From: Pinus tabuliformis | Taxonomy: Eukaryota; Streptophyta; Pinopsida; Pinales; Pinaceae | Length of the DNA: 64,000 nucleotides | Assembly: GCA_031772625.1 (NCBI GenBank) | Contig: CM062818.1 | Coordinates: 1,279,792,277-1,279,856,276, forward strand | Reading direction: 5' to 3' | In this document: positions 48,344 to 60,197 of the stretch, one piece after another | Layout of the letters: the number at the start of each line of letters is the position of its first letter | How positions within the stretch are numbered: position 1 is the first letter of the stretch | Translations under genes and position numbers: made by a program | Notes under the pieces: generated by a model | What the model was told of the DNA's origin: nothing | The model's database searches: none | The model's input: only the letters and a program-made list of their open reading frames with translations

Positions 48344-49696
48344 TGACACAACGCAGAAGCGAGATTCACAAAAACACCACCACACGCATCCCCTTTTTAA
48401 CTATATCTAACTATTTTCCCTTTTAACCGAAATACATTGAAAAAACCCACCAAACATTGATTTTTACCTTTTTGTATTGGCATCCTTACCGTACACGATA
48501 GTCAATGCACTGAGCACTGATGGCCATCGATCTGGAACCGCGAGATGTGATGGTTGTCAAAGTTTTCTGGTGGTTCAATATATCGGGGTTTAACTGCCCG
48601 ATATATGGTTTCGTTGTATTCTGCCTTGCTACGTGGCACCTCCTCAATGGAATTAAGAAAGAACCACTTAAAACCACTTACAGCTTTCAATGCATCTGAT
48701 AACCATCCACTGTAGCAGGTTTATCTAGTGATCCAACAATCATGGTTAATCGCGATCAATGTTTGTTATTAAATCACACAATCTCAATCACAATGTTCAA
48801 TTGGCCTAGTCTCTTCCCACTTCAAAGCACCGATGTGATCACCTTTTGTGGACCCGATAGAGTATCAACTCGGTTCTATAACTTTTTGAATCCTGTATTA
48901 TCACGATATCAGAAATTAGCGATTCAGCAAGCTGTTCCTCCCCACTTGAGTGATGTGATTGGGTTCCATGGACCCGATAGCGTTAAAAGCTTCCGTCTAT
49001 AAAATTTGAAGTATGAATTCTAAATCTAAAGGTGTTTTGCGACGATTTCTAGTGTATTTTGGGTTTTCTGCTTGCAGAACCAAAACGATACATTTAACTC
49101 ATCGATTCTTCTTTTAACTCAGTGTTTCTGTTATAAAGTATGAAAGACACAGAGCCAACACTAATGTCATCCGAATACAGAGAAAACAAACATCGAGGAC
49201 CTCCACGGGCTGCATATATATAATTATGCACACAACATCAATTCATTCACAATAAAATTACAAGTCTCGGCCTTAGGCCTGATTACACAAAATAAAGGCC
49301 TCTATCTCAAAAAATACAATACACACTATCTTGCCCTTGCTCTACTAAATCCACTCCTCAATCCTCTCTTTTTTGCATTACATTTTTCCTCCTTTTTGTA
49401 AGTCGGATACCGCTCTAATTGTATCTAACAATCAATCCCTATTTTTAATAAATCTAACAACAAATATTCTAATTCCTAGCTCAATCTCCACCTATGCTAA
49501 CAACTCACCCTTTAGCATAAAATAAGAAAATTTCTAACTTATCACAATAATGAAATACATTCATTTCTTGAGAGATCAGACCCTCTTAGTAAAACTGCCT
49601 TTTTGACCCATCAGGTCAATGAATTTCAACTTTGTTTAGCCACAACATGTGAACAAGCTTTTACATTGCTGGCTAAGTTAGGATGCTCTTGCATCA
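48344..49696 (-). repeat. Element 2 5' LTR
   Basis: 1353 bp. Plus strand TGACACAACGCAG...CTTGCATCA, followed by CATTT. Colinear with the other LTR. It contains a segment near 48870-48945 (GGTTCTATAACTTTTTGAATC and downstream) that is shorter in the left copy. Confidence 0.93.
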
Positions 49697-49701
49697 CATT
49701 T
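49697..49701. repeat. Target-site duplication CATTT of element 2 (right copy)
   Basis: Identical to 42442-42446. Confidence 0.85.
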
Positions 49702-52404
49702 CCAATCACAAACCACATTGCAACCTTTTACCTTTCACTAGTTCTTATATTACATGCTGCAAGATCCTTAGTGTTGTCACTATGCTACCATTAAGCTATT
49801 GGTTCTTAATCATACTACCAACATTAGTCACAAGTATACTTCATAAAACCATACCTTATACAAGTGATATTATTTATGTACAAAACGTATTGTCAAATAT
49901 ACTCCAAATGCATTTCAATTTTCACATGCATCAATATCCCTCAGTACTTCAACATGGTAAGAAGGTATTGGTCCTGGTATTTTTTTATAAATCATTTCCA
50001 TGTAGTACGAGTAAGCATAGAAAATAAGGATATGTCCTCCAAACAAAACACCCAAGGAAGTTTAAAACAAAGTTTTCCACAAAGATGTCTTTCCAAAACA
50101 AAAATTAAGGGAATAATACCTTCTAAAAGATATATCCATTCTAATACAATTATTGACATTCACCACTATTATAATTCATGCAAAATGACATTTAAATTTA
50201 GACATATTTGTCGAACCATCAGTGATTATGTAGCATTACTAGATTGAAGTAAATCACACATCTTTTTCTTGGTTAAATAAATTAGTAATGCCAATAGATT
50301 CCAAACTGCATCCATATTTTTGTTTAGTGATGATAATTAAGAAACCACATTTCCACAAAATAATGGACTTAAGTGATCAGGTTTAGCATGTCATTTTACC
50401 CACAATATTCACACATGCTGGATGAATTTATAAAGGATGAACATAGCATATTTGATATATGTATGATGCATATCGGCTGACGCATTGGCATGCATGATGT
50501 TTGAGCATACAATGTAATTAACAACATCTAGCTACTACTAGTCATTAAAGGAAATTTCAACCTAAAAGTGGACTCCTCCGGAAAAATATTAAAATAACAA
50601 GAAAATAATAAAATAAGTGTTATGAATTTTGAAGGGAAAAGAAGAAAACTATTTTAGTTTTATTTTTTTTGGCTTATCTCCTTAGGTTTAATCAAATTTC
50701 AAGTGTAGATAGTCATTGGATGCAGAATTGAATTCCGCATCCAACGCATACTCATTATGCATAATGTGAGAAGATCCAAAGTTCATAAAAAAAATGAATA
50801 TACATTAAAAAAGTGTGTTGAACACACATTTTTAATGTATATTCAATTTTTGTTAATGTGGGTCTTCTCGAAAGTATGCATAATGGGTACTTGTTGGTTG
50901 TGAAATTTATTTCCACATCCATTGAGTGTCTACACTTCAAATTTGAGTAAACGTATGAGGAGGTAAGCAAAAAATACAATTAAAAAAGGTATTTTTTCTT
51001 GTTTACCCTTAAAAATATTTACATGTACATTTTTTTTAATTTAAAGGATTTTGCTTGGTTTACGTATTATGTACATGAAATTTTCATGGGCACTTTTAGG
51101 TTAAAATTTCCTCTAATGTTTATCATAAATTTGTAGAACATGCATTAAACTATTAGATAAACTTTGCTTCCCTTATCACAATAGGTACCATTTTTTCATG
51201 TTCATATGGAAGGGAACACCCCTTTCCATTCAATTCTTATTATTGACATAACAATGTATTTTTATTAAATAAGTCACTATTAAAGACACTATTGTTGTCA
51301 TGATCTAAGTTCTTTATAACATTCAAGTGCTTACAATCATGTGTATGTATTGTTAAACAAATATCTACTTCTATAGTTATCGTAGTTTCTTGCATACTAT
51401 CTTAATATGCATAAAGTTATATACAAATCTTTACTCATACAAGAACACTAATTGACCATTAGTACTTGAGTGTTGGTAGAAAATATGGTAACAATTTAGA
51501 AACCAATCAGACCAAAAAACATGTTGCCACTGTTAAGCCAATAATATGTGTATGAATTACCATTATCAAATTGTTTCAAACTTTTACAATAATCTTGAAT
51601 CGAATAATGCATATTCTAGTAGACTTAATGCAATCTATCTTTAAGGATAAGTCCAATATTTTGTCAACAAATCACATAAAATTTATTAGCATTGCAATTA
51701 CCAAAAATGATGCCATGCAATGCGAGGCCATAGGAAGTAGTGAAACATACTAAACTATCATAAACTCATTCAAAATCCACGAAAATACACAATTGATTGT
51801 TAGTCATTATAGTTCAGACCTATAATTTGACTCATTGTTTATTCTCAACCTTCAAGGGGTTCTTTTAATGTGTTTTTTAAAATGCTCTTATGCTCTTCAA
51901 GGACAAACCCTCCCTTTCAACATTATTTCATTATCACATTATTTTCATTATTGACAAAACAATGAATACATTCATTCTTTTCTTATAAGTATTTCATTGC
52001 AACTACAAGCATTTTTATATTAATGCATCGTTTAACATCAAAAAATTATGCATTGGAAGACTAGTAATTATCCACACTATTACTATTCATTTTGTAAGTA
52101 TTCAAAATTATCCATGATTTAGCTATAACCATTGCAACCAAATTTCTAATTGTCTTTTATTCAGATTAAGACTGAAATTCCATGAGCACAATTATTCTTC
52201 AAAACAATCATTAACCTTATTATTCTTCGATGTAGTCATTAACACCATCATGGATGTCATATTAAATGTAATTAATTGTATACATTGTCATGTAATTTTT
52301 TTATTGTCATAATTGGGCTTATATCATATAACATCATCCCCTACTCCTAGTTCTTACATAATCCAAGAGGTGAAAGTGTTGCAATTTTTTTCCCTAACAC
52401 CACT
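49702..52404 (-). other. Element 4 interior, 5' portion
   Basis: AT-rich, no recognisable gag. Contains the foldback element at 50543-51118. Short plus-strand frames at 49683-50247 show no family motif. Near 52394-52404 the minus strand reads TGGTGTTAGGG next to the LTR, a plausible decayed primer binding site. Confidence 0.5.
50543..51118. mobile_element. Foldback/MITE-like element, 576 bp
   Basis: Nearly the whole segment is one imperfect inverted repeat. The outer 28 bases, CATTAAAGGAAATTTCAACC and on to AAAAGTG (50543-50570), pair with 51091-51118. Inner arms also pair, for example CATTATGCATAATG with its counterpart at 50875-50888. The centre is TACATTAAAAAAGTGTGTTG/AACACACATTTTTAATGTA at 50802-50840. 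No ORF. A target duplication could not be fixed. Confidence 0.85.
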
Positions 52405-55400
52405 TTTAACATTCCTTTGTATACCTCATAGAAAATACATAGGAATAATTTTTTTCATCAAGTTTTACCAACATATACCATCCCACTAACAACTTATCAC
52501 ATACTTAACTGATCATTAAATGTTAAAATCATCATCATAAAGTGGAGTAACCACAGAGATGGAATGACTATTCATTAATGCAACTGGTTAGCATAATGCT
52601 TTCGGTCATAGCTTTATATCTTTAAAATCATTCATTTAATAAAACTAATTTATAAGACATTGAATGATGTAATTTTAAATTTCATACAAGATAGAAACAT
52701 CATAAGGATAACAAAATAGACAAATACATAAATGGACACCGATATACCCTAGAAATACCGAAGGGAAAAAATAGAAAATCTTTATTTTATTTAATATTTT
52801 CTTAGGGAGTTCACTCCTCTCTAAATGGAAGGGAGTCTATTCCTTGTCCATTGTTAAAATTTGGAAAAAGAACATAATATTTAATTCAAACATAATCAAT
52901 TAGAGGTGAATACATTGAACATGATGTCATGTTTCTCAAACATTTTATCCTACATTTATCAATCATACTATCTTCATGGTATGGTTGTTTCTTGTAGTAA
53001 GTTATCCCTTGTAAACTATGTTGATGATCCTTCACTTTGAATGAGTTAATACTCAAGCATAATGACTTCATTTCCTAGAATAGTGTTAGTTATCATCCAT
53101 ATTTCGATTGTTGTGAGATGGATAGTTTAGAAACTACCAATCAATTCTTCACATAAGTCACAATTCTTTCCTGGAATTTCTATTATCAACAACTTTAAAA
53201 ACATGATTAGGTAAAATAACCATTTATCAAAACGAAATAATCAATCTCTACTAGTTATCACTAATAATATTATGTGTTACGCATCTTTTCATGTTTCACT
53301 TTCTTGCAAATCCATAATAACATTAAAAATCATCCTTGATATTTTACTTTTACATTTATCTCCAAATGCAAAACCACTTCCTTGCACATGCATGAATAAA
53401 TATTAAAATCTATTTTTAATCTTCCTCTTTTACATGCATCTCTAGTATATTCGTTTTTATACCAATGTAATCACATTCACTAATATTTGAAAAATACAAC
53501 TTAAAATCTTGTTACTCCTATTATAATGCATTATAGAAATAGACATACTTAAAAATGAACACCTTATTTTTCATATATCCAAAGCATTATTAAAATCATA
53601 CAAAAACCACACCAACTTACATTGAATAAGCTTATAAAACATGTGCTCTTATTCATATTACACTTATAAAATACATGTATATAATTATAAAAGTGTGTTC
53701 TCTTATCAACATCACACATGCATTAGATAAAATGCATAAATAATATCAAGCATGCCTATTCATCCTCACTCCAATTACGTAATCACCTTTATTTATATTA
53801 TAATAGTAATTTGCAATCAACATGTGAATGAAAAGCATTCATGTAGTTGTAAGACCACGACTTTGGATCCAAACCTCAAATTAAAACCATATCTATATTA
53901 CCTTGCATGTGATTAAAGAACACGCATACAATTAAAAACCACATCTATTCAAGAAACCACCATATTTAAGTTATATTTTTACACACAAGACCCATGTAAT
54001 TAATTCACAAAAGTAAAAACTGTAACTTATATTTTTGTGCATAATAAACATGCACTCTTTTCAAAGATATTAACGCATAGGAACCATGCAAATTAACACA
54101 ATTATTCAATCTTTATATGCACTTAACCATGAAATAGTTTTCAAGAAAATAACATGGATTGTTATCGCTTTAAGCACAAAATTCGTATGCAATCTTTCGT
54201 GAAAATAACATGGAATCTTTTCTTTTTATGCACAAGATTCAGATGCATTCTTGTTCAACAAAATGTCATGCATTTTTATCTTTATATGCACATGATTCAT
54301 ATGCAATTTTTAAAAAAAATATTACGTATTCTTATATTTTTATGCACAAAGTTTATATGCAATTATGTTCAAGAAGATAACATGGACTTTTTATATTTTT
54401 ATGCACAAAAACCATGCAAATATTTCCAGGGATAGTAACACAATTAATCTCTTTTTCCAACAGACAAATCCTTTCTATTTTCAAGAGTTTAATGCACAGA
54501 TATCATACAAATATTTACAAGGAAATTAAAACAAAATCTATTTTTCACACATAAATCCCTGCAATATTTTCAGGAGTTTATTGCATAGAAACTCAGCAAT
54601 TATTTCGAAGGAAATTAGAAAAATTATATATATTTCCACACACAAATACTTGCAATTGTTTCAAAAGTTTAATGAACAAAACCCATGCAATTATTTCCAA
54701 GGAAATTAAAAAAAATTATTTATCTTTATACACACAAATCCATGCAATCTTTTCAAGATTTTACACACAGAAACCCTTTAATTATATGCAAGGAAATTAG
54801 TAAAATAACTTTACATCCCTTTGTATACAATAGTTTGTTCAACTTTGCAGTTTGACTGCACCATGAAAGAACCCCAAATCATATTCACTGGAAGCAATCA
54901 ATGTCAATCGAATATCTTCTATAGCTCAATGATCGAAATAGAAATAATGTTATATAGAGTGTGGATCCAACCATTCATTTTAGGATAGCTGTGAGTACAA
55001 CAATATCGAAATGGTAACATATATTTCATGATTTCTCCTACATAGACACACTTCCATATCTATTTCAGTGGCGATCATCCATATAAACACATCCCCTTTT
55101 AAACATCTCCAAAAAAAAAAGCAGTAATTTTACACTCTATGACACTAATAACCAACCATTGTACTCATCAATTAGCATTAGTAATGATTTCCATTTGTAG
55201 CTCATGTGTTCCAACGTTTTGTTGTTGGCCATGGTCACTACAAGGAAGCTGAGGTGATTAGGGTGTTTTACATGCATGACAACTTGGGTGAATACAACAA
55301 ATGACATTAAGTTGCAAGACTCCATGGATTGTCTCCCTAAAAATTACCACCCTATTCCATATGTTGAGCATAGATTGATGGAGAAAATAAAATGAAAAGG

Positions 55401-55434
55401 TAGTTTGCAACATCTGTTCAAACCCTATCTAATT
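52405..55434 (-). repeat. Element 4 5' LTR, truncated
   Basis: Colinear with 37881 to about 40630. Shared landmarks: GTATACCTCATAGAAAATAC, AACTTATCACATACTTAA, ATGGAATGACTATTCATTAA and the 55-60 bp unit repeats at 54130-54420. Homology ends at about 55434, roughly 85 bp short of the expected terminus. The inverted-motif block begins there. Confidence 0.8.
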
Positions 55435-55447
55435 ACGCCGTAAGGCG
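55435..55447 (+). repeat. Left inverted end of the mosaic block
   Basis: ACGCCGTAAGGCG, inverted match to 63323-63334. Also a small self-hairpin (CGCC-GTAA-GGCG). Confidence 0.55.
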
Positions 55448-55590
55448 TTCCCTCTGAGAGGAACTCCCCTCCATGCCGCGCTGTCTCGTTATGGGCCCTT
55501 AGATCGATTGTTAGACGATGGAATAAACTCCAGCCATTAGATCGTCTTCCATCCTTAAGACAGTTGTCACTCAATGATGGGCCTTCTCCC
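55447..55590 (+). repeat. Shared module, copy 1 (before FLA fragment)
   Basis: GTTCCCTCTGAGAGGAACTC through TTAGATCGATTGTTAGACGA, CCATTAGATCGTC and CACTCAATGATGGGCCTTC. Matches 57411-57633 except for about 97 bp present only in copy 2. The Leu/Arg frames over it are not genes. Confidence 0.85.
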
Positions 55591-56480
55591 ACCACATCGC
55601 CAACGGCCTCTTCACCTACGCCGATCTGCAAAATCTGCCCAACGGAACAAACCTGGAAGCCATTGCCGCCCACTACAGCCTCGTCGTCACAGGTAATTCT
55701 CACGGAGGTGGCCGCCAAGATTCTATCTCTCCCTCCACTCAGATGCCGACCGAGTATCATCCAGTGTACATTAATGGAGTTCTTGTCTCGCATCCTGACA
55801 TTCTCAATGATGGGCTGTTAGCGATCCATGGCGTCGACAAGCTGCTTCTTGATCTTGATCTTGATCACAGTAATTATGACACAACTGCGGGAGCCCCTGT
55901 TCCTGCAATGATGTCACCATCACCATCATCATCAGCTAGTCCTGGTCCTGATCATCCCCTGAATGTCATAACGCCCTTCATGCTGCAAGATGTAGCGCTC
56001 AGTCTTAGAGATCGCGGTTACAGCATCCTCGCCTTGGCCATGCGCATCAATTCCCCTGAGCTTCTACGCCTGCAAAACCTCACCATCTTTACTCTTAGCG
56101 ACGATTCCGTTTTCTCAAGCGAAGGCCAAGAATTTTCGAACAGTGTGAGGTACCATGTGGTTCCCAACATGAGGCTGCCTTTGGCAGATCTGGTGCAGCT
56201 TCCGGCGGGTACAAGGCTGAAGACTCTCCTCCACGGGCAATCGATGGTTGTGAGCGACAGCAAACCCTTCTCTGTCAATTATGTGGGTATAAAGATTGCG
56301 GATGTTTTCAGCAACAGATGGATAGTCGTGCATGAGATTCTTCGGCCGCTCATAAGCTCTGTGGATCCGATGGAGTGGGCTTCCAGTGACAGCAGCGAGA
56401 TTCTTCGGTCCCTCTTGATGAGCTCAGAGGATCAGATGGGGTTTTACAGAAACAGCAGCACTGGTGATCATCATGAGTAG
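55578..56480 (+). pseudogene. Fasciclin-like arabinogalactan protein, N-terminally truncated
   Basis: FLAs are secreted wall glycoproteins with fasciclin adhesion domains. The frame is open for 300 codons after TGA at 55575-55577. It begins mid-domain (WAFSHHIANGLFTYADLQNL, LVVTGNS, VYINGVLVSHPDILNDG, IHGVDKLLL), the end of a first fasciclin domain. A Pro/Ser linker follows (PAMMSPSPSSSASPGPDHP), then a complete second domain: H1-like LTIFTLSDDSVFS, the YHVVP motif with LPAGTRLKTLLHG, and H2-like YVGIKIADVFSNRWIVVHEI. The signal peptide and first half-domain are missing, and no C-terminal GPI signal is seen. The first in-frame ATG is 55743. No frameshift, so capture was recent or a chimeric transcript is maintained. 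Two-domain layout resembles FLA19-21. Confidence 0.82.
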
Positions 56481-57410
56481 TAGTAGGTCAATAAGGAGCT
56501 AAAGATTCTTTTATTTTAGTTGCTGTCTGTGTATTTGTGATGTATTTTGCCTTTGCAATTTGAGTACAGTGGTATCCATGAGAAATCATGTCCAGGAAGC
56601 AAGCAATTAAATGTCAATGAATGAAGCATGTTATGTTCCTCTATCAAGAAGCCACATTTTGCTTGAACTGTAATGGAACAATGGCAATTTATATAATGGT
56701 TCTGATTCCTTTAATTCTTTTCTTTCATGGTTTCTTAATTTTCTGTATGTCAAGTATGACTTCGCGCTTTCATTTCTTTTCTCTGTCATGAGAATCTCCT
56801 TAAGCCATGGATTTTCTTTATCGATGGGAAACAACCATAGAGCTGAGATGGTTCAAAGAGAAACTAAAATGGAATGCCAGTAAACGAGTAGAATTCACAG
56901 AAGAGGCCAGATCGCCATAGATACTGCATTGCCAGTAATAATAATAAACATGCCATTTCATCCAGATCCTTCAAAGAAATGTGAGGGTGCAATCTTCTGA
57001 TCGAAACTAGCAAAGTCTGCTGAGCGTTGTTAAGAGCACACGTAATGAAATTCAAGATTGCAGAATATTAAGGAAATTTGATTACTAAAATGTTTTGGAA
57101 TCTGCAAATCAAATTAAATTGCCTGAAAGTTATATCGTAATTCAATCACCTGAAATTTATCATAATTACAAGGATGCTGAACACCATTTAGCACTGATAT
57201 TTGCCATGCATGAAGAAGTCTGCAATTTTTTGTGTCGAAGAATAGCATTCAAGTCTAATGGGCTCAAAGAAGTAAATCTAGGATTATGGCACGAATGCTT
57301 ATGCAACTGCGTGAGTGAACTCTCTGAATTCTGGCATGGGGTTGTGGTTCATAAAGCCTTGCACCATCTGCAAAATAGTTTTAAGAGTGGATAGGTATTC
57401 AAAAATATTT
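56481..57410. other. Sequence 3' of the FLA fragment
   Basis: Probably includes FLA 3' UTR: AT-rich with no other supported gene. Frames at 56631-57394 carry no motif. Confidence 0.45.
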
Positions 57411-57633
57411 GTTCCCTCTGAAAGGAACTCCCCTCCATGCCGCGTTGTCTCGTTATGGCCCTTTAGATCGATTGTTAGACGATGGAATAAACTCCAGCCA
57501 TTAGATCGTCGGTGAAAAATGTTGTAGGCGGTTCAGATTATTGGAATGTCGTAGGCAGTTGAGAATATTGGGCTTTCTAGAAACCATTTTCGTGATGTTT
57601 TCCATCCTTAAGAGAGTTGTCACTCAATGATGG
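57411..57633 (+). repeat. Shared module, copy 2 (beside UGT fragment)
   Basis: Begins GTTCCCTCTGAAAGGAACTC and ends CACTCAATGATGGGCCTTC, like copy 1. Extra sequence (about 57509-57599: GGTGAAAAATGTTGTAGGCG ... CATTTTCGTGATG) splits it after CCATTAGATCGTC. Whether copy 1 lost it or copy 2 gained it is open. Confidence 0.85.
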
Positions 57634-58590
57634 GCCTTCCCCTCAATTTTTCCATCCCCTTCTTCATTTCCATTCCCCCTCTCCTTCCATTAATTCCCTC
57701 GCCGCTCTTTCCACTTCCTCTCTCTTCACCAATGCATCTGCACCCTTCTACGCTTCAATGCCCACCTTCATCTCCTTCACTAGAAGGAAGGCATTCATTC
57801 TCTGTTCAGCAAAGAGAGGCCAAGCGATCATCGACACTCCATGTAAGATGCTTTCGATCGTTGAATTCCAACCGCAATGAAAAAGGAAACCGTCTGTGGA
57901 TGGATGAGAGAGGACAGCAATCTGAGGCGCCCATGAATCCACCACAAATCCACGGTCCTGGATTCGAGTCTCGAAACCCTCAGGTAGAACCTCCCTCATA
58001 TCTGCTTCGGTAGTCATCGTGGATTCAGTTGGAGGAGGAGGCTCCTTACGCAACACCCAAAGGAACCGCTGCACGCTTGCTTCTAGCCCCAAAGCTAGTT
58101 CCTGAATCTGATTCTCCGACAGGGTGCCGCGGCTCCCAAAAGAAACGAACAGAACTGTCGAGGCGGGCTGGCGGTCCAGCCATTTGAGGCAGCCCTCCTT
58201 CTCAAACTTCTCTTCAGATTCTGAAAGAGACAAAGCTATTAGCAGCCCAACGGGATAAATACAAGGGGTCATTTCAACAGCGCTCAGAACCTTCCTTCCT
58301 TGAGAGCTTTTATTTGTGCTGGTTCCATTTCTTGGCATGTATTTATCAGAATTCCATGAGCTTCCTGAAGCCGAAGGGAATGTTGAATGAACCAGTTGAA
58401 TGAAATATCAGATCTGTCTAGAAGAGGGTCTGGCAAATCTATTCCGAGAATCGGCGGAAGGCCCGTCAGAAAGAAATTATAATTAAAGTGGATGTAGTGT
58501 ATATGTGATGTGGCAATGTCATGGCCTAGATTGTCAATCATAGCAACTCTCTGATTAGGACGTGGTTTAATATGGGGATATGTGTTCCAG
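57634..58590 (-). pseudogene. Family-1 UDP-glycosyltransferase, C-terminal fragment
   Basis: UGTs transfer sugar from UDP-sugars to small molecules in the cytosol. Reading down the minus strand: LPPILGIDLPDPLLDRSDIS, WFIQHSLRLQEAHGILINTC, ALKEG, a frameshift near 58297, then CIYPVGLLIALS, CLKWLDRQPASTVLFVSFGS and FLWVLRKEP. The PSPG donor-sugar box runs from W (WAPQIAVLSH) through FHCGWNSTIES to WPLFAEQ. The usual T-G-G-F is T-D-G-F. A TAG stop at 57748-57750 follows KVGIEA, after which KGADALVKREEVERAARELM shows the family tail continuing to the module border. The N-terminal acceptor domain with its catalytic His is absent. A dead fragment. Confidence 0.87.
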
Positions 58591-58675
58591 CTTTTTGAAT
58601 GCATGTGAAACTAAGCTGCCATGTTGTAGTCTTCTAGACTTGTGTAACTGGTTCTGTTTCCTTGGTTAAGTGCAG

Positions 58676-58756
58676 GTTTCAGTTGATCAAATAAAAACTG
58701 CAAATAAGTACACTGATGACACCATCTATGCTGGAGAAAAACTTATAATTCCTTGA
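58676..58756 (+). pseudogene. LysM exon, copy 1
   Basis: After a T-rich acceptor (TTAAGTGCAG) the frame reads VSVDQIKTANKY-TDDTIYAGEKLIIP, the second half of a LysM glycan-binding domain (ending A-G-x-K-L-x-I-P). It ends at TGA. No upstream exon with the first half is present, so no LysM protein can be made from here alone. Confidence 0.7.
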
Positions 58757-59391
58757 GAGGGATATGGGAGCTCAGATTATATTTGAAAGTTTGTAGTACA
58801 GGTTGTCATGGAATGTGTATGCAGTAATTTGCACAACAGCCTCAAGTCCCCAGTCTTGATTAGATATAAGAGGTCGTCCAGTCCAGTTTGAGTTTTGGAT
58901 TGGTTATGGTAGGTTATCTATCACAAATTTTAAGGAAATATGTGATAAGCCAGTTGGAAATGTATTTGTTTTGTTTATACAGGTTTCTTTTAGATTTGTT
59001 ACTCAGGGGCATGATGTCATGTTCTAGAGATACCCTGTCCATGTATCTTTACTATCTCGTAAAATGCAAGTTGAATGCTAATCATGCCAGAGTCCAGTGA
59101 TTCTTTGGAAACTCATGTAGCAAATGGGTGATTGGTGTGCCCTACATGACAATGCTACCCTGCGTTTATTAATAAGCTTTATCGTTGTATTGAACTCTTG
59201 TATTTTGGTGAGTGGTCTGACTCTATTTATCAAGTCTCTTTATTCTTTGTTCCACCTTATTGTAGAGCATTTCTTAGCGTAGTTGCTGTTCAGCTTTTTG
59301 AATGCATGTGAAACTAAAGTTGCCATCTTTTTCCCTTCTATCCATTGTATAAGGCTTGTGTAATTGGTTATGTTTCCTTGGTTGAGTGCAG

Positions 59392-59472
59392 GTTTCAGTT
59401 GATCAAATAAAATCTGCAAATAAGTACACTGATGACACCATCTATGCTGGAGAAAAACTTATAATTCCTTGA
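59392..59472 (+). pseudogene. LysM exon, copy 2
   Basis: Same exon after GAGTGCAG. VSVDQIKSANKY..IYAGEKLIIP then TGA. Confidence 0.7.
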
Positions 59473-60197
59473 GAGGGATATGGGAGCTCAGATTATATTT
59501 GAAAGTTTGTAGTACAGGTTGTCATGGAATGTGTATGCAGTAATTTGCACAACAGCCTCAAGTCCCCAGTCTTGTTTAGATATAAGAGATCGTCCAGTCC
59601 AGTTTGAGTTTTGGATTGTTTATGGTAGGTTATCTATCACAAATTTTAAGGAAATATGTGATAAGCCAGTTGGAAATGTATTTGTTTTGTTTATACATAT
59701 TTCTTTTAGATTTGTTACTCAGGAGCACGTTGTCATGTTCTAGAGATACCCTGTCCATGTATCTTTACTATCTCGTAAAATGCAAGTTGAATGCTAATCA
59801 TGCCAGAGTCCAGTGATGCTTTGGAAACTCAAGTAGCAAATGGGTGATTGGTGTGCCCTGCATGACAATGCTACCCTGTGTTTATTAATAAGATTTATCG
59901 TTGTATTGAACTCTTGTATTTGGTGCCTCCAGAATTATTAATTTCCAACCCTTATTGCGATGTGAATGATTAGTATTTGTCATTTGGTATGCATAACAAG
60001 CTTTAACTTCTTTTGATAATAAAAAATGTAGGCTGCATACTGGCATTTGCCTCTCAATTGGACTATTTAATGGTTATTTTCCACAAGTAAATAAACAATG
60101 TTCATTTCATGTATGTGAAACTAAGCTGCCATGTTGTTCCCTTCTATCCATTGTATAAGACTTTTGTAACTGGTTCTGTTTCCTTGGTTAAGTGCAG

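Larger units (their letters stand above)
42447..49696 (-). mobile_element. Element 2: Ty3/gypsy chromovirus nested in element 4
   Basis: A 7250-bp element with LTRs 42447-43769 and 48344-49696, flanked by a perfect 5-bp duplication CATTT (42442-42446 and 49697-49701). Termini on the plus strand are TGATGCAAC...GCATCA. On the minus strand: PBS, gag with CCHC knuckle, protease, RT, RNase H, integrase, chromodomain. It is far better preserved than element 1 but has frameshifts and stops in every main domain. It inserted in element 4 after that element was in place. Confidence 0.95.
37881..55434 (-). mobile_element. Element 4: large, apparently non-coding LTR retrotransposon
   Basis: Minus-strand element. 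Its 3' LTR is 37881-40715 with a polypurine tract at 40716-40727. Interior is 40728-42441 plus 49702-52404, interrupted by element 2 and the foldback element. The 5' LTR is 52405-55434 (truncated). The two LTRs are colinear copies starting TGTAACATTCCTCGG and TTTTAACATTCCTTTG. No gag or pol motif was seen in about 4 kb of interior, so this resembles a LARD-type non-autonomous element, or one too decayed to read. The host-side end of the 5' LTR is missing at 55434. Confidence 0.72.

Noticed and set aside
55425-55821. Minus-strand 122-codon and plus-strand 85-codon frames at the start of FLA
   Set aside because: Shadows of the FLA reading frame and of the shared module.
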